DNA of 64,000 bases, taken from assembly GCA_036703985.1 (NCBI GenBank), contig DATNQN010000057.1, forward strand, positions 62,001 through 126,000, in the 5' to 3' direction. How positions within the stretch are numbered: the first letter of the stretch is position 1; each line of letters starts with the position of its first letter. Source of the DNA: Leptolyngbyaceae cyanobacterium (GTDB lineage Bacteria > Cyanobacteriota > Cyanobacteriia > Cyanobacteriales > Aerosakkonemataceae). The translations under genes were made by a program, and so were the position numbers. Below are positions 58,048 to 64,000 of this stretch, piece after piece. Under the pieces are notes generated by a model. That model saw only the letters and a program-made list of their open reading frames with translations. It did not search any database and was not told where the DNA came from.

Positions 58048-58425
58048 ATGTTCTTTAGTAAACTAACTAAAAACATGAAGATACAACGCACTTTGCAGGC
58101 TTTTTTAGTAGGTGCTGGGTTAGCTGTATTCTCAGGAGCGATGTTACCAAATCCCGCTGCTGCTGAAAGCTACTTTAGAATTAACGGCGAAAAATATTGG
58201 ATCGTGGATAGTATGGCTTTGATGGTGAATCCTAGAATGGGAGGAACGCCGAAAATCACTTATCCTACTAAAAGCGCTGACGGAAGATATGAATTTATTT
58301 CTGAAGATACAGCGCCAACCGAATATATGTACACCGGAATGATGACAGCTTATAGACCGATTAAAGTTCGAGATACAAAAGAAGGAAAAGAAATGCGGGT
58401 TTACGTACCTGTTATTTTGGAATAA
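58048..58425 (+). CDS. Small exported hypothetical protein
   Basis: A 125-residue protein with a clear signal peptide: a hydrophobic core (LQAFLVGAGLAVFSGAML) ends in PNPAAAES, a good AxA cleavage site near residue 40. The mature ~85 residues contain no Cys and have a strand-rich look (YFRINGEKYWIVDSMALMVN). I do not recognise the family. The ATG at 58075 is an alternative start. It converges on the PEP-CTERM gene with a 13-base perfect inverted repeat between them. Confidence 0.8.
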   Translation: MFFSKLTKNMKIQRTLQAFLVGAGLAVFSGAMLPNPAAAESYFRINGEKYWIVDSMALMVNPRMGGTPKITYPTKSADGRYEFISEDTAPTEYMYTGMMTAYRPIKVRDTKEGKEMRVYVPVILE

Positions 58426-58444
58426 ACCATATTAATTTATTGAT

Positions 58445-58500
58445 TGTAAACTACCCACCCTTATACATTTATCTGTTTAGGTTAGTATGGGTAGTTTACA
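58445..58500. terminator. Inverted repeat between convergent exported-protein genes
   Basis: TGTAAACTACCCA (58445-58457) and TGGGTAGTTTACA (58488-58500) form a perfect 13-base stem with a 30-base loop. It sits exactly between two convergent genes, so it is probably a bidirectional terminator. Confidence 0.7.
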
Positions 58501-58511
58501 GCTAACAAATA

Positions 58512-59156
58512 CTATGCTGCTTTCATCTGTTTGCGCTTAGCTGCGAGGAAACTACCTACGCCAAGGAGAGCTAAGAAAGCAGACGGTTCGGGTACGGATT
58601 GAGAATTGGATGCCTCGGATAAGGGAGTTGCTGTTTGATCGATATTGAAATTGAATGCTCCTTCAACAGGAATGAAACCGGAAAAAACAGAGCCAGAAAA
58701 ATTCCCTTGACCTAAAAGATTGCACGTACTGCTCAAGCACGCTTTGATGTTATCGAAATTGTAATTGTTGATAGTAAAGACATCGCTAACTTTGTCATAA
58801 AAGAAATTAAAGCTAGAAAGAAAAACGTTGTCTTTAGAGATGGAACCGCCGCCTGTCAATGAATCGAGAGAACCGCCAAATGCTGTAAACAAACTGTTAA
58901 ATTCTTCCCCAAAAAAACTCAAAGGATTGTCGATCGTAAGTTCTCCATCTCCTTCATCGCTAAGCCTACCGCTGAGATTATCGACAACGAAGCTTCGATC
59001 GACACCAAACGGTAATTCTCCTAATCCGAATATCCCGATACTAGCAGTTCCAGAGTAGTCAAGTTTGGTCAAATTGGCTGCTTCGGCAGGTGCTATGGCA
59101 ACTGTTCCCAATGCAACAAATGCGGCTCCCAGAGTAGCGATCGATAACTTTTTCAC
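58512..59156 (-). CDS. PEP-CTERM sorting-domain exported protein
   Basis: A secreted or surface protein with both ends diagnostic: an N-terminal signal peptide (VKKLSIATLGAAFVALGTVA, cleavage after AEA) and a C-terminal PEP-CTERM tail SVPEPSAFLALLGVGSFLA followed by KRKQ. Exosortase removes this tail and moves the protein to the envelope; no exosortase gene is in the window. The middle part (about 30-185) is Gly/Ser/Asn-rich with two Cys residues (ACLSSTCNLL). The GTG at 59156, six bases after AAGGA, is better placed than the TTG at 59162. Confidence 0.85.
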   Translation of the reverse strand: MKKLSIATLGAAFVALGTVAIAPAEAANLTKLDYSGTASIGIFGLGELPFGVDRSFVVDNLSGRLSDEGDGELTIDNPLSFFGEEFNSLFTAFGGSLDSLTGGGSISKDNVFLSSFNFFYDKVSDVFTINNYNFDNIKACLSSTCNLLGQGNFSGSVFSGFIPVEGAFNFNIDQTATPLSEASNSQSVPEPSAFLALLGVGSFLAAKRKQMKAA

Positions 59157-59404
59157 AGACAATCCTTGTTGTAACGGTTGAATATACTCTTTTTGCCTTG
59201 CGAACCAGACGCCGTTCAGTTTGGCAAAAGAGCTTAATACAATTCAACTTTGGTAACTTTCATATTAGTGCGATCGATCGCACATCAGTCTGGTGATCGA
59301 CTCTTCAAGTATAAATACTTAGGACTGTCATTTTTTAATTGGTTTGAGCAATCGGGTTTCTCAAGAAAAAATCTGAGTATTCAGTATTACTTTTAAATCA
59401 AAAC

Positions 59405-59662
59405 TTACCACTTCAAAAACGCCGCTTCACTACCCTGCTCTCGTCTAATGTTCCCATCTTTTTCAAACCAAGCAATAATTTGGTCGGTTGTCAAATCTTC
59501 TATCTGAACGCCATACTCTTTGGCTATATGTTTCAATAACTTTAAAGAAGAAATAGTTAATCTAGTTAAAAATTTTTCATGGGAAGCGAGCAAAGCCGCA
59601 TCAACTTTAGCGGATTCTTCTAAGGTTAAAAATTGAGATCCTGGTTGTGGTGCTTCATTCAT
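59405..59662 (-). CDS. Small hypothetical protein downstream of sufR
   Basis: An 85-residue helical protein beginning MNEAPQPGSQFLTLEESAKV. It has no Cys, no signal peptide and no membrane span; a SLKLLKHIAKEYGV helix and an acidic ILTTDQIIAWFEKD-like segment are visible. It starts seven bases after the sufR stop on the same strand, so it is cotranscribed with the regulator. The function is unknown; a role in iron-sulfur homeostasis would be inference from position only. Confidence 0.72.
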   Translation of the reverse strand: MNEAPQPGSQFLTLEESAKVDAALLASHEKFLTRLTISSLKLLKHIAKEYGVQIEDLTTDQIIAWFEKDGNIRREQGSEAAFLKW

Positions 59663-59669
59663 AACTCTG

Positions 59670-60335
59670 TCACGTTCGAGACTTCTTCGTAATCATATAA
59701 CCGCAGCGATGTTCCCCATCGATCTGCCAGTGGGTGCGCTCTACCGTACAATCGGTAAACACGGCGGCGAACATCTCTAATTCGTGGCTGCAAACATTGG
59801 GGAAAGATTCGGCAACATCAGATATGGCGCAGTTATGTTCGGTCAACATGAATTGAGCGGTGTGACCGTTTCTCGCCCCATCAGTTTCTATAGGATAGCA
59901 CTCGGCCATATAGCCTTCCGATCGCCTCAATTCGACTAAGTTGAGGACTCGATCGTGCAGGGAACCAATACCGACGCTAGAGCGATATTCGATCGCTTTC
60001 CGTTCCCATTGCTTCCGTAAAATAATATCTACCTGTTCTTGTCCCAAAGTTTGGGCGATCGTATCTAGTAAGGACACGGCAAACTTACCATGACTGTTGG
60101 GAAAGCGATCGCGTCCCTTCCGGCTCAGGCGATAAGCGTGCTGGGGACGCCCCATACCCACCTGAACTGTTTGGTACTCAATCAGATCCTCTCCCTCCAA
60201 ATCTTTCATATGTCGCCGTACCGCTTGTGGGCTAATATTCAAACAGTCAGCCAGTTCTTGCGCTGTGGCTTGACCCCGCTCCAATAAGTGTTGCAGGATG
60301 TCTTGTTTAGTGGAAGGTTGCTGAGTGGTCGTCAT
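59670..60335 (-). CDS. sufR: Iron-sulfur cluster biogenesis repressor SufR
   Basis: SufR is a DeoR-type helix-turn-helix repressor that senses [4Fe-4S] status and represses sufBCDS and itself in cyanobacteria. The N-terminal winged helix (ATAQELADCLNISPQAVRRH) is followed by an effector region with four Cys in the CX12CX13CX14C spacing known for this family (NCAISD, VCSHEL, DCTVER, RCGYMI). The ATG at 60335 gives 221 residues; the earlier in-frame codons are part of the leader. It diverges from sufB, with two CAAC-N6-GTTG-type operators in between, so autoregulation is expected. Confidence 0.95.
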   Translation of the reverse strand: MTTTQQPSTKQDILQHLLERGQATAQELADCLNISPQAVRRHMKDLEGEDLIEYQTVQVGMGRPQHAYRLSRKGRDRFPNSHGKFAVSLLDTIAQTLGQEQVDIILRKQWERKAIEYRSSVGIGSLHDRVLNLVELRRSEGYMAECYPIETDGARNGHTAQFMLTEHNCAISDVAESFPNVCSHELEMFAAVFTDCTVERTHWQIDGEHRCGYMITKKSRT

Positions 60336-60373
60336 CGTCTTCCCAGGAGTCAGTGCCCAAAATTTCACTTTGA

Positions 60374-60387
60374 CAACTAAGTTGTTG
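60374..60387. promoter_or_regulatory. SufR operator, site 1
   Basis: Exact CAAC-N6-GTTG inverted repeat, the sequence reported as SufR recognition element in Synechocystis. It lies 39 bases upstream of the sufR start codon and is placed to repress sufR. Confidence 0.8.
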
Positions 60388-60416
60388 TTAATGTAGCTTA
60401 AAATAGACTAAGAAAA

Positions 60417-60430
60417 CAAAATTGTTGTTT
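60417..60430. promoter_or_regulatory. SufR operator, site 2
   Basis: CAAA-N6-GTTT, a one-base-per-arm variant of the recognised element, 43 bases from site 1. A TAAAAT (-10-like) lies between the two. Two sites, one strong and one weak, were described for the Synechocystis suf promoter from memory. Confidence 0.6.
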
Positions 60431-60584
60431 TAGTCATATACATCCTAACCCGTCTGAGGTTATGTTTGCCACAGACCGATGACTAAAGGCAAGCTTGATA
60501 CGCTGCTAGCAAAACTCTGAGATGCCGAACTCGCCTTCCATCCCAGAACAGAACACGAGAGAACACCTCCAGAACACAATAAAC

Positions 60585-62021
60585 ATGAGTGCCACAGTCA
60601 AAACCTTAGTCAATCAACCTTATAAATACGGCTTTGTTACCAACATCGAGGCAGACACCATCCCCAAAGGATTAAACGAAGATGTGATCCGCCTCATCTC
60701 CGCCAAAAAGAACGAGCCAGAATTCATGCTAGAGTTTCGCCTCAGAGCATATCGCCAATGGCTGAAAATGGCCGAACCAACTTGGCCGGAGGTACAATAT
60801 CCACCAATTAATTATCAAGACATTATCTATTACTCCGCACCCAAGCAAAAGGCCAAGAAAAAGAGCCTCGAAGAAGTAGACCCAGCATTACTGGAAACTT
60901 TCGAGAAATTGGGGATTCCCCTCTCCGAACAAAAACGCCTCAGCAACGTGGCAGTTGACGCCATTTTCGATAGCGTTTCCGTAGCTACCACCTTTAGAGA
61001 AAAGCTAGCCAAAGAAGGCGTAATCTTCTGCTCGATTTCCGAAGCTTTACAAGATTACCCAGAGTTAGTGCAGAAGTATATTGGTAGCGTTGTCCCTGTT
61101 GGCGATAACTACTACGCAGCGCTCAACTCAGCCGTATTCACCGATGGCTCCTTCGTCTACATTCCGAAGAATACTCACTGCCCAATGGAATTGTCTACCT
61201 ATTTCCGAATCAACACAGGGGATACTGGACAATTCGAGCGCACCTTAATTGTCGCCGAAGAAGGCAGTTATGTCAGCTATCTCGAAGGCTGTACCGCGCC
61301 GATGTTCGACACCAACCAATTACACGCCGCCGTAGTAGAATTGGTTGCTTTGGATAACGCCGAAATCAAATATTCCACCGTACAAAATTGGTACGCCGGA
61401 GACGAAAACGGCAAAGGTGGTATTTATAACTTCGTTACCAAGCGGGGAATTTGCCAAGGTGTGAATTCCAAGATTTCTTGGACGCAGGTAGAAACTGGTT
61501 CCGCTATCACTTGGAAATATCCCAGTTGCGTATTAGTTGGTGATAACTCGGTAGGCGAATTCTACTCAGTAGCACTAACCAATCACAAGCAACAAGCTGA
61601 CACTGGCACCAAGATGGTACATATCGGCAAAAACACTCGCAGCACGATTATTTCTAAGGGTATTTCTGCTGGAAATTCTGCTAATAGTTATCGCGGTTTG
61701 GTAAAAATCGGCCCGAAAGCAGAAGGCGCGAGAAATTATTCTCAGTGTGACTCGATGCTAATTGGAGATAACGCCCAAGCGAATACTTTCCCTTATATTC
61801 AAGTGCAGAATAATACGGGAAAAGTTGAACATGAAGCTTCTACTTCTAAGATTGGGGAAGACCAATTATTCTATTTTTCGCAACGAGGCATTTCCCAAGA
61901 AGATGCTGTTTCGATGATGATCAGCGGTTTCTGTAAGGATGTGTTCAATCAGTTGCCGATGGAATTTGCGGTGGAAGCCGACAGATTGTTGAGTTTGAAG
62001 TTGGAAGGTTCGGTTGGGTAA
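60585..62021 (+). CDS. sufB: Fe-S cluster assembly scaffold subunit SufB
   Basis: SufB forms the SufBC2D scaffold on which [Fe-S] clusters are built in the main cyanobacterial assembly route. Clear family stretches are [67 protein letters not shown] and [19 protein letters not shown]. The ATG at 60585 gives 478 residues, the normal length; the frame is open for 21 codons upstream but that part is not conserved in style. It is followed by sufC after 190 bases, a spacer that carries a palindromic repeat. Confidence 0.97.
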   Translation: MSATVKTLVNQPYKYGFVTNIEADTIPKGLNEDVIRLISAKKNEPEFMLEFRLRAYRQWLKMAEPTWPEVQYPPINYQDIIYYSAPKQKAKKKSLEEVDPALLETFEKLGIPLSEQKRLSNVAVDAIFDSVSVATTFREKLAKEGVIFCSISEALQDYPELVQKYIGSVVPVGDNYYAALNSAVFTDGSFVYIPKNTHCPMELSTYFRINTGDTGQFERTLIVAEEGSYVSYLEGCTAPMFDTNQLHAAVVELVALDNAEIKYSTVQNWYAGDENGKGGIYNFVTKRGICQGVNSKISWTQVETGSAITWKYPSCVLVGDNSVGEFYSVALTNHKQQADTGTKMVHIGKNTRSTIISKGISAGNSANSYRGLVKIGPKAEGARNYSQCDSMLIGDNAQANTFPYIQVQNNTGKVEHEASTSKIGEDQLFYFSQRGISQEDAVSMMISGFCKDVFNQLPMEFAVEADRLLSLKLEGSVG

Positions 62022-62067
62022 TGAAACCGCAGATTAATGCAGATATAGGCGATAGCCTTCCCGCAGG

Positions 62068-62112
62068 GTACGCAGATAAACGCAGATATTTTATCTATGT
62101 TTATCTGCGTAC
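62068..62112. repeat. Palindromic repeat between sufB and sufC
   Basis: Perfect 14-base arms GTACGCAGATAAAC / GTTTATCTGCGTAC with a 17-base centre, adjoined by other ACGCAGAT words (62031-62043, 62080-62088). This is a dispersed repeat phrase (ACGCAGATAAACGCAGAT) known in cyanobacterial genomes. In the operon it could form a hairpin that lowers downstream transcription or stabilises mRNA ends. Confidence 0.75.
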
Positions 62113-62210
62113 TTTATGAAAAATTTAAGTCTACATCTGTGGTTGTTCATTAAATATTTGAACTGGACTAAAAGCAGAGAACACGGAGTAAGAGGGAGAA
62201 GAGAGGAAAC

Positions 62211-62999
62211 ATGATTATCGAAAATAGTGAGGTGATTCTGTCAGTTCGCAATCTGACGGCGAATGTTGATGGGAATCAAATTTTGAAAGGTGTGAATTTG
62301 GAGATTAAAGCGGGAGAAATTCACGCCATTATGGGGCCAAACGGTTCTGGTAAAAGTACTTTTTCCAAGGTTTTGGCTGGACATCCTGCTTATGAAGTGA
62401 CTGGTGGAGAAGTACTTTTTAAAGGGCAAAATCTTTTGGATTTAGAACCAGAAGAAAGAGCGAAAACAGGAGTATTTTTGGCGTTCCAATATCCGTTAGA
62501 AATTCCCGGTGTAAGTAATTTGGATTTCTTGCGAGTTGCTTATAATTCTCGTCGCAAAGCTGATGGTTTGGAAGAATTAGATTCGTTCGATTTTAATGAT
62601 TTGATTGAAGAAAAGCTAGAAGTGGTAAAAATGAATCCGGCTTTTCTCAATCGTAGCGTAAATGAAGGGTTTTCTGGTGGTGAGAAAAAGCGGAATGAGA
62701 TTCTGCAAATGGCATTGCTGGAACCTACTTTAGCAATTTTGGATGAAACTGATTCTGGCTTGGATATCGACGCGCTAAAGATTGTGGCAAATGGCGTTAA
62801 TCAGTTGACTAAACCTGATAATGCGGTTTTGATGATTACTCACTATCAGCGGTTGCTTGATTACATCGTGCCTGATTACGTTCACGTCATGCAAGGTGGA
62901 CGAATTATCACTAGTGGTGGTAAAGAATTGGCGCTGGAATTGGAAAGTCGCGGTTATGATTGGTTGCTGGAAGAACAAGCATCTGAGGTGGCGGTGTAA
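62211..62999 (+). CDS. sufC: Fe-S assembly ABC-type ATPase SufC
   Basis: SufC is the soluble ATPase of the SufBC2D scaffold complex. ABC features are Walker [18 protein letters not shown], the Q-loop [17 protein letters not shown], signature [18 protein letters not shown], Walker [17 protein letters not shown] and H-loop [11 protein letters not shown]. The 262-residue length is typical. AGAGGAAAC lies just before the ATG. Its stop overlaps the sufD start (TAATG), so sufC and sufD are translationally coupled. Confidence 0.97.
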   Translation: MIIENSEVILSVRNLTANVDGNQILKGVNLEIKAGEIHAIMGPNGSGKSTFSKVLAGHPAYEVTGGEVLFKGQNLLDLEPEERAKTGVFLAFQYPLEIPGVSNLDFLRVAYNSRRKADGLEELDSFDFNDLIEEKLEVVKMNPAFLNRSVNEGFSGGEKKRNEILQMALLEPTLAILDETDSGLDIDALKIVANGVNQLTKPDNAVLMITHYQRLLDYIVPDYVHVMQGGRIITSGGKELALELESRGYDWLLEEQASEVAV

Positions 63000-64000
63000 T
63001 GAGTACTCAAGTTTTATCTGCTTCTACCAATAGAGATGCTTATTTAGCGGCGTTGTTGGATGGAGTTTCTAGATCCCCCCTAACCCCCCTTAATAAGGGG
63101 GGAACAGAAGATGCAAATGAAGATTGGTTGCAGGAATTGCGCGATCGATCTTCTGCACTCCTTCTCGAACAAAGCTTCCCCACCGCTAAGGATGAGGCAT
63201 GGCGCTTTACCGATCTGTCACCTATGTTACAGGTGAGTTTTCAGCCAGCAGAAACTAGCAACATCGCTTCTCTTCCTGCCTCTGGAATCACCCCATTAAT
63301 TTTGTCAGAAGCAGCGGAAAGCCGTTTGGTATTTGTCAATGGTGTTTATGCACCTCAACTATCTTCAACTGCTAAGATACCAAGCCCTATTTTTGCTGGG
63401 AATTTAGCTCAATTACCAGAAAATTATCGTTCCCATCTATCACATTATTTGGGAAAACAGCCGGGTGCAACTGATGTATTTACCGCCCTCAACACAGCAG
63501 GATTTACTGATGTAGCGGTAGTTTGGATACCAAAGAATCAAGTTTTAGAAACTCCTATTCATCTGCTGTTTATCTCTACCTTAAATGATTACGCAAGTAT
63601 TTCTCAACCCCGTTGTTTAGTTGTAGCTGAAACCAACAGTAAAGTAACTTTAGTTGAAGATTACTTGACAATTGGTGAGTGGTGCGGCAGCAAGTCTAAT
63701 CCTTACTGTGTGAATACAGTAACAGAAATTTGGGCTGAAGAAAACGCGCAAATTACTCACCATCGAGTACAGCGAGATAGCAACGTTGCTTTTCACATTG
63801 GCAAAACGGCTGTTTCCCAAGCGCGTTACAGTCGCTACACCTGTAATGCGATTAGTTTGGGTGCCCAGATATCGCGCCACAATTTAGATATTTTCCAAAC
63901 AGGAGAACAAACCGAAACTATCCTGAATGGTTTGATGATGATTGCTGGCGAACAACTGTCAGATATCCACACTCAGATTATTCTTAATTATCCTCACAGT
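62999..64000 (+). CDS. sufD: Fe-S assembly subunit SufD (3' end outside window)
   Basis: SufD is the second beta-helix subunit of the SufBC2D complex. The first 334 codons are in the window and no stop is reached. The ATG overlaps the sufC stop by one base. Family stretches include FPTAKDEAWRFTDLSPML, ALNTAGFTDVAVVWIPKNQV and RYTCNAISLGAQISRHNLDI. Residues about 25-37 (SRSPLTPLNKGGTED region) are encoded by a C/G-rich palindromic repeat inserted in frame; the text on both sides is normal SufD. The insertion lies in a poorly conserved N-terminal part, so the protein is probably functional. Confidence 0.95.
   Translation, partial: MSTQVLSASTNRDAYLAALLDGVSRSPLTPLNKGGTEDANEDWLQELRDRSSALLLEQSFPTAKDEAWRFTDLSPMLQVSFQPAETSNIASLPASGITPLILSEAAESRLVFVNGVYAPQLSSTAKIPSPIFAGNLAQLPENYRSHLSHYLGKQPGATDVFTALNTAGFTDVAVVWIPKNQVLETPIHLLFISTLNDYASISQPRCLVVAETNSKVTLVEDYLTIGEWCGSKSNPYCVNTVTEIWAEENAQITHHRVQRDSNVAFHIGKTAVSQARYSRYTCNAISLGAQISRHNLDIFQTGEQTETILNGLMMIAGEQLSDIHTQIILNYPHS
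63072..63104. repeat. C/G-rich palindromic repeat inside sufD
   Basis: CCCCCC (63084-63089) pairs with GGGGGG (63097-63102) across TTAATAA, with an extra upstream CCCCCC. Same kind of repeat as in the copper ATPase gene (12551-12598). It encodes PLTPLNKGG in frame. Confidence 0.8.

Noticed and set aside
60522-60584. Extended N-terminus for SufB
   Set aside because: The 21 extra codons are not like SufB; the ATG at 60585 gives the standard length and start.

Overview
The window is cyanobacterial chromosome. Three things show this: the photosynthetic and NDH-1 gene content (ndhH, a C-terminal-domain homologue of the orange carotenoid protein, sufR-sufBCD), the frequent GCGATCGC octamer (HIP1) in genes and spacers, and heptamer-type short repeats (GTCATTA/AATGACA families) in intergenic regions. 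The PEP-CTERM protein, the many two-component proteins and the loose gene spacing suggest a large-genome, probably filamentous species. I cannot name it. No rRNA, tRNA, transposase or CRISPR array was found.

Layout. 0.7-8 kb holds housekeeping genes: yvcK-tsaE, then two dihydroorotase-family genes flanking signal peptidase I (one apparently active, one without metal ligands), and a double histidine-phosphatase whose start codon is not ATG/GTG/TTG. 8-15.7 kb holds an uncharacterised coiled-coil protein, a CPBP membrane protease, a CPx copper-type ATPase, an FHA protein and holB. 15.8-18.0 kb is an AT-rich two-gene island: a ParA ATPase fused to an HsdR-N-like nuclease domain, translationally coupled to a ParB-like protein with a duplicated C-terminal domain. 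It is preceded by direct repeats and closed by a terminator, and it is the best candidate for an undescribed system here. 18-33 kb holds pyrD, a multi-GAF protein, secA, a dihaem cytochrome, a MoxR ATPase, ribF, an MBL hydrolase, a HAD phosphatase and queG.

33-47 kb is a sensory region: the carotenoid-protein homologue with a structured leader, an RsbW-like kinase plus RsbU-like phosphatase pair, a NarL-type regulator, then a histidine kinase, an Rcp1-like regulator and a giant hybrid kinase in tandem, and a further REC-kinase on the opposite strand. 47-58 kb holds rsmH, tandem M48 peptidases, ndhH beside a MidA/NDUFAF7-type methyltransferase (an eloquent pairing, since NDUFAF7 methylates the NdhH homologue in mitochondria), a bare GGDEF protein, an aspartoacylase-family protein and pfkA. 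58-64 kb holds two exported proteins facing each other, then the divergent sufR / sufBCD iron-sulfur assembly locus with two visible SufR-type operators. sufD runs off the window end.

Repeats matter here. Two loci (6.2 and 53.5 kb) carry copies of one element with a shared non-heptamer core. Two genes (the copper ATPase and sufD) carry C/G-rich palindromes inserted in frame. Several near-perfect palindromes sit between genes.
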